A stretch of 10,671 nucleotides of DNA from Verrucomicrobiota bacterium (GCA_018610125.1 JAHEOI010000321.1:1-10671), one strand, 5' to 3'; positions 1 to 8,381 are shown, counted from the stretch's first letter. Notes: a model not told the origin generated them from the letters alone. Numbers and translations: made by a program.

Positions 1-3000
1 ACTGACAAATCGCCAGCCCTGATTCCCCGGAGTGCGCCCGCCCGCCGCTTGCCAATTGCCGACACGCGTGTTGTCGGTCGTCGGATCCTTCAACTGAAGT
101 GAAGAGCCGTTGCCGTCCGCCACCACAGGCCACGGGGCCGCATCGTCATACAAAACCTCGTCAATGAGCTCTCTTTCGCCCCCTACACGCTCGGGTCCTA
201 GCAGCCTAAGGTGCTCACCGGCGTTATTGAGGCGTCCGCGATATTCCCCAATGATCGGCCCTTGCTCCCCAAAAGCCGCCTCGAAGCGTTGCCGCTCCTT
301 GATTAGGAGTAAGAACGCATTGGGATCAATGACCGTCCCGTCCGGAAAGTCAAAGTCCACCCCATCGAGTCGGAAACCGGAAAGATCAAAGCTATGCTCG
401 GCCGAGGTGTTGACCAATTCCACAAATTCGGCGTTTCGGTGCTCGGCCGGATGATACATGACCTCATTAATCACGACGTGATCTTGCGGCTTAGCAATCG
501 TCCCGGAGAAGGTGACATTGAGATCCGTGGCCCCTCCGGAAATCAAATCCCCTTCAAAATCGACACCGGAAACGGAAAGCCGATTCTCCTTGGCCGACAA
601 TGGATAGTCCTTGACCACCCAGTTCGTGAGAGTCGTCCATCGGACCGATTGAGCGATCCCATTGATCCGCAAGCTCTTCATCGCGACAGGCGCGGTCCCG
701 TGAATGTCGATGCGCGGCTCATCGGCAACGGTATCCGGACCGGACGGAGCGGTCACTTTGAACGGGGCCTTGACGGCATCGAGCTGCTCCTGGATGAATT
801 CGCGGCGCTGCTCGATCCACGATTTGATTTCATCGGGTGCCGCTGTCTCGACATCGTTCTCCTGAAAGGCCTTGAAGTTGGCGTCCATTACCGGATCCGC
901 ATTCTCGTTGCGCAAGGGCCCATTAACCGCTCGGTACATGACTTGGAGATAGGCGCGTCGGAAGGGAGGATGCTCATACATCCGTTCGATTGTCGGGTCA
1001 TGGACGTCGAAGAGACCATGTCGCGTCCCATCACTGCTTGCCCCCAGGGCAAAATCAAGGTCCCATAACAACATCTTCCAGCGTCCGCCTCGCGGCTTAT
1101 AGCTGAACATGTTCTTGCCGCGCCGATACCCGTAACCGTCCCAGTCGCCGACAATGTGTCGCAAGGCGAATGCCCCCATCCATTGGTCGAGATCGATCGT
1201 CCTCTTGACCGCCTCGGTATACGCCGTATCCCCGCTGACATTGACCGCATCGACCAGCTCAAACAGCGAGCTGTAGTCGTCATTAAGGCCGCGATTGGCT
1301 TTCTTCTCCCAATTCCACCGATAACGCGCCTTCTTTTTGCGCCCCCCTTCGGTCCTGAATTGCTCAAGGGTGGCATTGACATTGAACTCGCGACTCAATC
1401 CGTCGTCGAATTCAAACCAATCGTCGATTTTAAAGATCTCCCCATTGTCATTCTCGGGAAACCAGGTCGACATGTAGCTCTTATCCAAATGGAATGAGTC
1501 GGTGTAAACCTCGCCTCGCTTGGTCCCGTTAAAAAAGATCTTGATGTAACGCTGATGACTGAACGGCAGCCCAAGTTGCTCGGCAATCCAATACGACATC
1601 TTTTCCCGCTGCAATGTCGGGTCGCGGTCCGGCTGCTCAAGCCAATCCAAATTGAACTCGTCCGCGCCGAGCAATAGATCATCCTTGGGAATCTCCAAGG
1701 CATAAGCACTCGTGGGGCCGGCAGGTCCCTCGAAACGCGGTCGGATAAACGGGCTGCCCCGAAATCGAGCGGTGATATTGTGAATGACCCGTTGGTTATT
1801 GTAAACCAGGGTTCCGTGCAATCCTTCGTTGCTGAGCTCCGGTCTTTCGGTCCATTCGGTGACGTTCTCCTGAGTCATCCAGAGACGGTAAGTATCGAAG
1901 CTTCCGGCAGGCTCAGTGGCACCAAACCGGACCAAAGCTTCCCTCTCGGGGGCACCGTCCGGGAATCGGCCACTCAGCCGGTTGTCACTCGCATCCGTGG
2001 CCTTCACGTGATACGCCACCAAAACGCCCGCGGCCTGCCCCGGAATCGTCGCCGTGAAAATCCCGTCTCCCGCCACGTCGTCCGCCCCCTTCCCGTCATC
2101 ATGCATCGTCGCCGTGTTTTGGGTGACCGAGGGGTCAAAGCGGTAATTTAACGCCACCGACGTAATGCCATCCGGGTCATGCACCCTGGCGGTAACCCTT
2201 ACGGACCGAGAGGCCTTGGGAATGATTGGCGCATGCTCGACGGCGTCAATGGCCGGGCCGATATTCTTCTTGGCCCGGCCGTTCTCCTGTCCCGGTGTCC
2301 CAAGATTCTTGGGAATGGGGAGATCCCCCACCGCTTCCAAATGGTTTCCGTGTAGCCTGAGTAAGAGATCGGGATGCCCCCGCAGCCATTTCGCCTTCGC
2401 CCGAATGGTCGCCCGACTCCCCTCCCTAAGCGCCCGCTCCAAGTCGTTTTCGACTCGATTCGCGCCCGTGTCGCCGCCGCCACTGGCACGAATGTGGAAC
2501 GATCCGGCCGTCTCGAATCCGCCAGACTGCACGGCCGAATGGACGTGATTCCCCTGAGCCACCCAGCCGGAGCCAATCCCCTCAAAACCGGGATCGCTCA
2601 CTAAGTTCGGTCCACCCTCGACGGAAACTTCCACCTGATCGATCAAGCACTCCCCTTTTCCAAGGAGCAGCGCGTGGATCTCGTTAATCGCACCTCGCCC
2701 GTGATCGAGAATCCCGGTGTGCTCGACTGTCACCCACTCGCTCTTGGCTGTCTCATCACTATCCTGCCAGTTGGCGGCCAATCGGTTGTCACTTTCCGGA
2801 TCCCTCAACTCCAAGCTGCTGCCGTCGCCGTCGGCCCATTCGGTCCAACGCCCCCCTTCACCGAAGTCGACCTCATCGACAACGGCAAACATCCGGTTGG
2901 TCACCACTTGCCCATTCGCATTCGTGACCGCGTTCTCCAACGGACGCGCCAAAGCAATTCGCTCCCCGCTGTTGGAGAGTCGTCCTCCATAGTCTCCGAC

Positions 3001-5853
3001 GACATTGAGCTCGTCCAGTGCCTCGTACTGACGTATAAGCCGATCGGGATCCTTGGCCACAACCAGGTAGTCGCCCGGCCCCATGACGGTTCCTTCGGGG
3101 AGAGTTATGTCGATCCCATCAACAAACCGCCAACCGCTGAGATCCATCGGCTCACTGCCACGATTAAACAGCTCAACAAATTCGTCACCGGCCTCCTCGG
3201 TAGGCGGATGAAAGAGGAGCTCGTTGATCACGATCGGTCCGGTACGATAAGCCCGATTGGCCTTGCCGGGTGTCGGGCTGCTCAATGGAGCCACCGCCTC
3301 ATTCCCATCTCGAAAACGACCACTGGATATTCCCGGCAATTGCGGGCCAAACCGGACCGCATCCAGCACGCGCGTCTCGGTCGGATTTGTCAGATAGATT
3401 GTCTCACCGCTGCTGTTGAGGGCGAAACCGAGCTGCTCTTGGTCGAATTTCAAAAACCCTCCAGCCGGGATCACGGTACCTTCGGGAATCACGAATCCGT
3501 TGCGGCTCGGAGAGTCGCTCAGGAATGCCCCCGAAACATCAACGGCATCACTGCTGTGGTTGTAGAGCTCGACAAAATCACGTTGCGGCGCATCGGTATG
3601 CGCCAGGAATTCATTAATGACCACCGAGCGTAACGGATCGCCACCAAAGTGCCCCCGCTTATCGGGCGAGCCGCCGATCCGGTCACTCCTTCCCCATGCT
3701 TGAGGATCGCGCTCACCGTAAGAGGGACGAGCCAGCACGAGCGAATGCCCGGCTCCGTCAGCGCAGGCCGGCCACGGCGGGACGTCCCGATAACCAACCT
3801 GCAGCAAAAGTCCATCCCGGTCATTGCGCAGCTCAACGACGCCGCTGTCATTGGGGAGACTCCCATTATAAGGTCCCAGCACGCGCTCGGCTTCAGTGGC
3901 CTCCTGCAATGCCTCGGGATCCTTGGCGACGATCAAGAGCTCTCCCCCGCCCAACGTCGTCCCCTTTGGGAGCCCATAGCTCACCGACCCATCCAGACGA
4001 TAGCCACTAAGGTCTTCGAAAACAGGTTGGGTATTGAAGATTTCGATGTATTCCAATGCGGGATCGTTTTCCCCGCCTTTGGGATGGTACATCACCTCGG
4101 AGATGACAAGATCGGTATTGCGACTGCTTGGCCCCAGCGGTTCTTCCGCCCTCCTTCCCAAAGGCCCTTTTTTGGGAGACGTCACATCCTTCACGCGTCC
4201 AAAGGCCGCGGCGACTTTTGTCTCCGGCGATTGCCCCGCCACAGCCAATCCCACGAAGATCTCCTCCGGTAGATCGGCAAACGATCGGCTCCCCAAAGAC
4301 TCCCAATGCTCCCCATCCGGACCGGCATAGCCAATTAATCGATTCCCGTCTCGCTTGAGTCGTAGCCAGGTGTCGGGGAAGCTGACCGGAAACGATCCGG
4401 TCCGTTGAGTCGGGTTACCCGAAGCATCCCGAGACTCAAAGTAGGAGCCGTTGATGGTTGGCGTCGCAAAGACCCCCGCAAATTGACTCGTTTGGGCAAG
4501 CTTCGTCCGCGCCATCAGGCCCGCTTTCACATACGGCGTCGGATCACTCAGCGATCCAACCTTGACCCGCAGATCGAAATCGCCTTTCCGCGATTGCCGA
4601 CCGAACAAAAACCGATCCTCTACCCCGCCAATCCGACCGCCGGTAAGGGCCATTTCCGTAAAAGGAGCGCCCGAGCGAAACCGCTGATCAAGGCCATCAG
4701 TCCCGATCCCGACCGGAGAAAAGCCGATCGCCTTGAACCGTGCCGACGTGTCCGGCGGGATTTGATTCGGCTGCTTGGCCTGATCTTCTATCCCCGTGAC
4801 GCCCACGCTGTATTGGTTTCCCAAAGTCAGCCCCGAGACATTCAGGGTGACTTCGGATTGGTCGGCTCCCAGCTCAACCGACTCCACCGTTACTCCTCCG
4901 CTAATGGCGTAATGCGGCACCTCTGTCGCAGTCCCCTCTGAAACCGGCTCAGAAAATCGAAGACGAATCCGAGATGAGCCGAGATTGTGGATCGCCTCGA
5001 TTTCCGGCGGCGATCGGTCCGGCAGAACAAACAACGGCACTTCCGAGCTGATCGCCGTGCCGGCGTCATTCTCAATAACGACCCGAAACTGGTCCCCGTC
5101 ATTTCGCAGGTTCACCGAGGGAATCACCAGGCGTCGGTGCGTCGCCTTTGGAATGGCACGACCATTCCGATGCCACTGATATTCGGTCGGAGTCCGGTTC
5201 TTGATCTCAACCTGAAAAACCGCCCGCTCCCCTTCCCGCACAATCTGCGTCGACGGCTGCTTGGTAATCACCGGTTCCTCGAATTCCGCGCCCCAAGGCA
5301 CCAATCGGCTTCCCGGAATCGGTTCCTCGATCTCCCCGCTCGGAAGTCGCCATCGCACCGCAAGATGATCGTCACCGCCCCCCTCCTTCATCAGCGCCTC
5401 GACATAATAGATCTGCGAGGCATTCAGATGGATCCTCTCCGATCGCTGCCCCGGCTCCTTGCCCCACTCCCGGCGCCCGGTCCATGTACTGACTTCGGCA
5501 ATCGCGCGCTTGTTGGCCGGATCGTCATCCGTGCTCAGAAGCAACCGAGAGCCATCGTCACTGGCAATCCAAAAGGTATAATCTCCGGAGATCGGCGGGA
5601 CCAAAAACCCGCGAAGTCGTTGGCCATACTCATCGCCAAAATCGGAAGGGGCCTCAAAGGCTTCGCTCACGATACCGGTTTCGGTCGGCTCATTCGGAAA
5701 AATCGAGGCATTCGTCAGCCTCGTTACCGACTCACCGGGTATCCCCTCGTAAATCTCGCGCAGCAAGCCTTCAGCCGACGCCCCCCTTGAAAATCCGCTT
5801 ACAATCAAGACGACCCCCAACACCCTCGCCAAAAAGCACAACAACGATTTCAT
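1..5853 (-). CDS. Giant secreted PA14 / lamin-tail / CotH-kinase mosaic protein (C-terminus beyond the window)
   Basis: The frame starts at the ATG on 5853 and stays open for 1951 codons to the left edge. Residues 1-27 form a signal peptide (K2, hydrophobic core, ASA before E28), so the product is exported. Domains in order: PA14-like (about 28-190, SDDGSRLLLS); Ig-like (194-276); Ig/FN3-like (280-372); concanavalin/DUF1349-like (about 405-555); lamin-tail domains at about 580-700, 742-855 and 872-1020, each opening with a V-I-[NS]-E strand; a jelly-roll-like stretch (about 1045-1160); a small beta domain (about 1210-1290); a CotH kinase domain (about 1320-1690); and a fourth lamin-tail domain (from 1792). 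The CotH region carries D1570-W-D1572, N1581 and WDLDFALG (1597-1604), matching the metal and catalytic segments of CotH-type atypical kinases. PA14 and lamin-tail domains usually bind carbohydrate or surfaces. The substrate is unknown. A sorting signal may lie outside the window. The gene is transcribed away from the ATPase gene. The family call is firm; exact domain borders are estimates. Confidence 0.9.
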   Translation of the reverse strand, partial: MKSLLCFLARVLGVVLIVSGFSRGASAEGLLREIYEGIPGESVTRLTNASIFPNEPTETGIVSEAFEAPSDFGDEYGQRLRGFLVPPISGDYTFWIASDDGSRLLLSTDDDPANKRAIAEVSTWTGRREWGKEPGQRSERIHLNASQIYYVEALMKEGGGDDHLAVRWRLPSGEIEEPIPGSRLVPWGAEFEEPVITKQPSTQIVREGERAVFQVEIKNRTPTEYQWHRNGRAIPKATHRRLVIPSVNLRNDGDQFRVVIENDAGTAISSEVPLFVLPDRSPPEIEAIHNLGSSRIRLRFSEPVSEGTATEVPHYAISGGVTVESVELGADQSEVTLNVSGLTLGNQYSVGVTGIEDQAKQPNQIPPDTSARFKAIGFSPVGIGTDGLDQRFRSGAPFTEMALTGGRIGGVEDRFLFGRQSRKGDFDLRVKVGSLSDPTPYVKAGLMARTKLAQTSQFAGVFATPTINGSYFESRDASGNPTQRTGSFPVSFPDTWLRLKRDGNRLIGYAGPDGEHWESLGSRSFADLPEEIFVGLAVAGQSPETKVAAAFGRVKDVTSPKKGPLGRRAEEPLGPSSRNTDLVISEVMYHPKGGENDPALEYIEIFNTQPVFEDLSGYRLDGSVSYGLPKGTTLGGGELLIVAKDPEALQEATEAERVLGPYNGSLPNDSGVVELRNDRDGLLLQVGYRDVPPWPACADGAGHSLVLARPSYGERDPQAWGRSDRIGGSPDKRGHFGGDPLRSVVINEFLAHTDAPQRDFVELYNHSSDAVDVSGAFLSDSPSRNGFVIPEGTVIPAGGFLKFDQEQLGFALNSSGETIYLTNPTETRVLDAVRFGPQLPGISSGRFRDGNEAVAPLSSPTPGKANRAYRTGPIVINELLFHPPTEEAGDEFVELFNRGSEPMDLSGWRFVDGIDITLPEGTVMGPGDYLVVAKDPDRLIRQYEALDELNVVGDYGGRLSNSGERIALARPLENAVTNANGQVVTNRMFAVVDEVDFGEGGRWTEWADGDGSSLELRDPESDNRLAANWQDSDETAKSEWVTVEHTGILDHGRGAINEIHALLLGKGECLIDQVEVSVEGGPNLVSDPGFEGIGSGWVAQGNHVHSAVQSGGFETAGSFHIRASGGGDTGANRVENDLERALREGSRATIRAKAKWLRGHPDLLLRLHGNHLEAVGDLPIPKNLGTPGQENGRAKKNIGPAIDAVEHAPIIPKASRSVRVTARVHDPDGITSVALNYRFDPSVTQNTATMHDDGKGADDVAGDGIFTATIPGQAAGVLVAYHVKATDASDNRLSGRFPDGAPEREALVRFGATEPAGSFDTYRLWMTQENVTEWTERPELSNEGLHGTLVYNNQRVIHNITARFRGSPFIRPRFEGPAGPTSAYALEIPKDDLLLGADEFNLDWLEQPDRDPTLQREKMSYWIAEQLGLPFSHQRYIKIFFNGTKRGEVYTDSFHLDKSYMSTWFPENDNGEIFKIDDWFEFDDGLSREFNVNATLEQFRTEGGRKKKARYRWNWEKKANRGLNDDYSSLFELVDAVNVSGDTAYTEAVKRTIDLDQWMGAFALRHIVGDWDGYGYRRGKNMFSYKPRGGRWKMLLWDLDFALGASSDGTRHGLFDVHDPTIERMYEHPPFRRAYLQVMYRAVNGPLRNENADPVMDANFKAFQENDVETAAPDEIKSWIEQRREFIQEQLDAVKAPFKVTAPSGPDTVADEPRIDIHGTAPVAMKSLRINGIAQSVRWTTLTNWVVKDYPLSAKENRLSVSGVDFEGDLISGGATDLNVTFSGTIAKPQDHVVINEVMYHPAEHRNAEFVELVNTSAEHSFDLSGFRLDGVDFDFPDGTVIDPNAFLLLIKERQRFEAAFGEQGPIIGEYRGRLNNAGEHLRLLGPERVGGERELIDEVLYDDAAPWPVVADGNGSSLQLKDPTTDNTRVGNWQAAGGRTPGNQGWRFVS

Positions 5854-5879
5854 CAACGCCTTTCTTTGCCCGCTCCCCT

Positions 5880-5908
5880 ATTACATCGCAGCAATTTTTA
5901 TTGGTCAA
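5880..5908 (-). promoter_or_regulatory. Sigma70-type promoter for the CotH/lamin-tail gene
   Basis: Read on the minus strand, TTGACC (plus 5903-5908) is followed after exactly 17 bases by TGTAAT (plus 5880-5885). Each hexamer matches 5 of 6 consensus bases. Transcription would begin near 5873, leaving a leader of about 20 bases with an AAAGG-like ribosome site (in AAAGAAAGG) five bases before the ATG at 5853. The spacer is AT-rich compared with the surrounding DNA. This is a sequence match only; no transcript data are available. Confidence 0.6.
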
Positions 5909-5935
5909 CGCCAAATTTTCGGGTGATATTGCTGT

Positions 5936-7528
5936 ATGCAGAAACAAATTTCGAATGGTCCACTGACACCAGAGGAATTTCAGAGGCAATTGCAGGAGCT
6001 CATGCGGCAGCACTTCTCCGGGGGTGGCCAAGGCAGCGGCGTCACCGAAAGTCAGACCGGTCAATCTTCGGAAGATGAGCAATCCGATAAGTCTCAGCCG
6101 GAAGAGTGGCATTTCGATTACAAGCCACACGACGTCAAGCAATATCTCGACCGATTTGTCGTCCGCCAGGAGGAAGCGAAAAAGGTGTTGAGCGTTGCCC
6201 TTTGCGATCACTATCACCACGTGCGCCGAGCTCGCGAGGGCCATCAACAGCTTAACTACAACAAGCAGAACATCGTCCTAATGGGCCCAACCGGAGTCGG
6301 GAAAACCTATTTGATTCGCCGTATCGCTGATCTGGTGGGTGTCCCCTTTGTCAAAGCCGATGCCACAAAATTTTCCGAAACGGGCTACGTGGGGGGCGAT
6401 GTCGAGGATCTCGTGCGGGATCTCATTCGACAGTCCGATGGCGATACGACCGCAGCTCAATACGGCATCATTTATATCGACGAAATCGATAAGCTGGCCA
6501 ACACCTCGCAAAGTGGGCGCGATGTGAGCGGGCAAGGGGTCCAAACCAATTTGTTGAAGCTGATGGAGGAAACGGACGTCTCGACTCGCGCCCCGAACGA
6601 CATCTCCGGCCAGCTTCAGTCGATGATGGACTTGACATCTCGGAGTGGCAAGAAGGGGACCAGCACGATCAGCACCAAGCATATCCTCTTTGTTGTCAGC
6701 GGTGCCTTCGACGGACTGGAGGAGATCGTGCGGAAACGAATTCAAGAGGCCAAGATCGGATTCATTGCCCCCGGTCAAAACCGAAGCACTGAAGAAATCC
6801 TTCAAGAGGCTGCGACCGAGGATTTCATCAACTTCGGCTTCGAGCCGGAATTTGTCGGACGATTGCCGGTCCGGCTCGTCTGCCATCGACTCGGCGTCAA
6901 CGACCTCTACGACATCCTTCAGACCTCGGAGGGCAGCATCCTTGAGCAATACCGGGAGTCATTTGCCGCCTACGGCATCGACGTGGTCTTCGAAGAGAGC
7001 GGCTTATATCGGATCGCCGAGCTCGCCGCCAATGACAAGACAGGAGCCCGAGGCCTTATGACGGTCTGCGAGCGCGTCTTTCGCAACCTCAAATTTGAGC
7101 TCCCCTCCTCCTCGGTCAAACATTTCGTTGTAACGCAAGAGCTTGTCGACTATCCGGACGAGGCCCTAAAGCGGCTGCTCAGCGAACGCAGCACTCAAGA
7201 GCGGGAGCAGATGAAGCAATCGGTGTACGATTTCGCTCAGCAGTTCAATCAAGCGCACGGGCTCGACATTCGCTTCACGGACGAAGCAGCCGAGCGACTC
7301 GTCACGCTGGCCCGCGAACAAGGCAAAGCAGCCCCCGACCTCTGTGCCGAAAAGTTTCGGGACTTTCAATTCGGACTGCGTCTCATCACGCAAAACACCG
7401 GTCAGAAAGAATGCGTCATCGATGAGTCGGTTGTCGACGAGCCGGACAAAGTCCTAAGTGATTGGGTCGTCGCCAGCTACCGGAATCAAAGCGATCAAGG
7501 CGGCCAATCCAATCCCCAAGGAAATTAA
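5936..7528 (+). CDS. ClpX-like AAA+ ATPase lacking the zinc-binding domain, with an extra C-terminal lid-like domain
   Basis: This 530-residue protein matches the ClpX unfoldase core. Walker A is GPTGVGKT (117-124), the pore-1 loop is GYVG (150-153), Walker B is IIYIDEID (178-185), the arginine finger lies in PEFVGRLP (R309), and sensor 2 is GARGL (370-374). ClpX uses ATP to unfold proteins and feed them to the ClpP peptidase, and an IGF tripeptide (274-276) is present where ClpX docks on ClpP. Residues 1-60 are polar, Gln/Ser-rich and without cysteine, so the four-Cys zinc domain that binds adaptors and substrates in true ClpX is absent. The pore-2/RKH region (214-249) is about 12 residues longer than I recall for E. 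coli ClpX and lacks RKH. After the first lid (347-415) comes a second lid-like segment (442-511). The ATG at 5936 is the first start; no good Shine-Dalgarno precedes it, and Met23 (6002) is the next Met. It is probably a paralogue of the housekeeping clpX rather than clpX itself. Substrates are unknown. Confidence 0.88.
   Translation: MQKQISNGPLTPEEFQRQLQELMRQHFSGGGQGSGVTESQTGQSSEDEQSDKSQPEEWHFDYKPHDVKQYLDRFVVRQEEAKKVLSVALCDHYHHVRRAREGHQQLNYNKQNIVLMGPTGVGKTYLIRRIADLVGVPFVKADATKFSETGYVGGDVEDLVRDLIRQSDGDTTAAQYGIIYIDEIDKLANTSQSGRDVSGQGVQTNLLKLMEETDVSTRAPNDISGQLQSMMDLTSRSGKKGTSTISTKHILFVVSGAFDGLEEIVRKRIQEAKIGFIAPGQNRSTEEILQEAATEDFINFGFEPEFVGRLPVRLVCHRLGVNDLYDILQTSEGSILEQYRESFAAYGIDVVFEESGLYRIAELAANDKTGARGLMTVCERVFRNLKFELPSSSVKHFVVTQELVDYPDEALKRLLSERSTQEREQMKQSVYDFAQQFNQAHGLDIRFTDEAAERLVTLAREQGKAAPDLCAEKFRDFQFGLRLITQNTGQKECVIDESVVDEPDKVLSDWVVASYRNQSDQGGQSNPQGN
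6974..7468 (+). repeat. Protein-level tandem duplication of the AAA+ lid domain inside the ClpX-like gene
   Basis: Residues 347-415 and 442-511 of the ATPase can be laid over each other with a single one-residue gap. Shared positions include G347/G442, D349/D444, F352/F447, R359/R454, L363/L458, A364/A459, R380/R475, F382/F477 and PD 407-408/503-504, and each copy ends in a similar helix. The first copy keeps the sensor-2 GARGL; the second has KAAPDL there, so it cannot contact nucleotide in the usual way. The second copy contains VIDESVVD (494-501), closely resembling the end of the ClpX lid as I recall it. The copies have diverged and there is no DNA-level repeat. Confidence 0.5.
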
Positions 7529-7564
7529 TGACCCGTTTGTATCAGAGAAATCGAGATTAACATT

Positions 7565-8338
7565 ATGGGAGGAGAGTTAAACGGAAAGGTCGGGCTTGTT
7601 GTCGGTGTTGCCAACAAACGGTCCATTGCGTGGGGCATTGCCCAGGCATGGCATCAGGCAGGGGCAACACTGGCGTTCACTTATCAAGGCGAGCGGGTTA
7701 AGGAAAATGTCAAGCAACTTGCCGCCGGCATCGGTCAAGACAACCTCCTTCTGCCGTGTGACGTCACCAAGGACGAGGAGCTGGACCAGGTCTTCAAGGA
7801 AGTCGAGCAACAGTATGGCAAGCTCGATATCCTGCTGCATGCCATCGCCTTCGCCCCCAAGGATGCCCTGGAAGGGGAATTTGTCGACACCACTCGGGAA
7901 GCCTTTAACGTGGCTCACGATGTCAGCGCGTATTCCTTGGTCGCTCTCACGCAACGGGCGGCTCCTTTAATGAAGGATGGCGGCAGTGTCGTCGCGATGA
8001 CCTACTACGGCTCGGAGAAGGTTGTGCCGCATTATAATGTCATGGGCGTCGCCAAGGCGTCATTGGAAGCAAGTGCGCGTTACTTGGCGTATGATCTCGG
8101 CCCGAAGAAGATCCGAGTCAACTGCATCAGCGCCGGACCGGTGAATACCTTGGCCGCACGCGGCATCAGCGGCTTCAGCAATATGCTCAAACACTACGAA
8201 TCCCAAGCTCCCCTTAAAAGAAATGTGACCAGTGACGAGCTTGGCGCCACCGCAACCTTTCTTGCCAGCGACGGCGCCGCTGCAATCACAGGACAAACCA
8301 TCTATGTCGACTCGGGATATCAGATTATGGGAATGTGA
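7565..8338 (+). CDS. fabI: Enoyl-[acyl-carrier-protein] reductase (NADH), FabI
   Basis: FabI carries out the last, NADH-dependent step of each round of type II fatty acid elongation in the cytosol, reducing trans-2-enoyl-ACP to acyl-ACP. The 257-residue length is normal for FabI. The short-chain dehydrogenase fold is clear: the FabI-type cofactor loop GVANKRSIAWG (14-24), C65-D66-V67 near the adenine site, and the catalytic set Y147, Y157 and K164 in the Y-x6-K arrangement particular to enoyl reductases. The C-terminus GQTIYVDSGYQIMGM is typical. The residue equivalent to E. coli Gly93 is Ala95, as in Gram-positive FabI proteins, and does not by itself imply inhibitor resistance. The gene starts 36 bases after the ATPase stop with only a weak ribosome site (GAGA/GAGAT), which fits read-through transcription from upstream. 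The identification is secure. Confidence 0.97.
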   Translation: MGGELNGKVGLVVGVANKRSIAWGIAQAWHQAGATLAFTYQGERVKENVKQLAAGIGQDNLLLPCDVTKDEELDQVFKEVEQQYGKLDILLHAIAFAPKDALEGEFVDTTREAFNVAHDVSAYSLVALTQRAAPLMKDGGSVVAMTYYGSEKVVPHYNVMGVAKASLEASARYLAYDLGPKKIRVNCISAGPVNTLAARGISGFSNMLKHYESQAPLKRNVTSDELGATATFLASDGAAAITGQTIYVDSGYQIMGM

Positions 8339-8340
8339 CC

Positions 8341-8350
8341 AGGGAGGAGG
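8341..8350 (+). promoter_or_regulatory. Strong Shine-Dalgarno-like AGGGAGGAGG directly after fabI
   Basis: This ten-base purine run begins two bases after the fabI stop codon. It is a near-ideal ribosome-binding sequence but lies 17 bases before an out-of-frame ATG (8368) and 31 bases before the nfeD-like ATG (8382), both too far for ordinary use. A TAG at 8376-8378 blocks any earlier in-frame start of the nfeD-like gene. It may load ribosomes for a coupled start, or be chance. Confidence 0.3.
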
Positions 8351-8381
8351 AATCCGGTACCACCCCCATGCTGCGTAGCCT

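Noticed and set aside
2674..3633. Long plus-strand open frame (319 codons) opposite the CotH/lamin-tail gene; similar ones at 4987-5790, 394-1068 and 3649-4272
   Set aside because: They share codon boundaries with the minus-strand gene and read as Arg/Pro/His-rich nonsense without domains. They are open only because of the codon bias of the real gene.
5771..6247. Minus-strand frame of 158 codons spanning the divergent intergenic region
   Set aside because: It overlaps the start of the ATPase gene and the signal peptide of the minus-strand gene in another frame. The hydrophobic stretches come from antisense reading, and the promoter at 5880-5908 would lie inside it.
6278..6949. Minus-strand open frame of 223 codons opposite the ClpX-like ATPase
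   Set aside because: It lies over the Walker A and B coding region of a clear AAA+ gene, has no recognisable motif, and is an antisense shadow.
7844..7864. Ala95 in FabI at the position of E. coli Gly93 as a triclosan-resistance change
   Set aside because: As I recall, Ala is the normal residue at this position in other inhibitor-sensitive FabI enzymes, so it does not indicate resistance.
7577..7954. Minus-strand frame of 125 codons inside fabI
   Set aside because: Antisense to a fully recognisable FabI; no ribosome site or motif.
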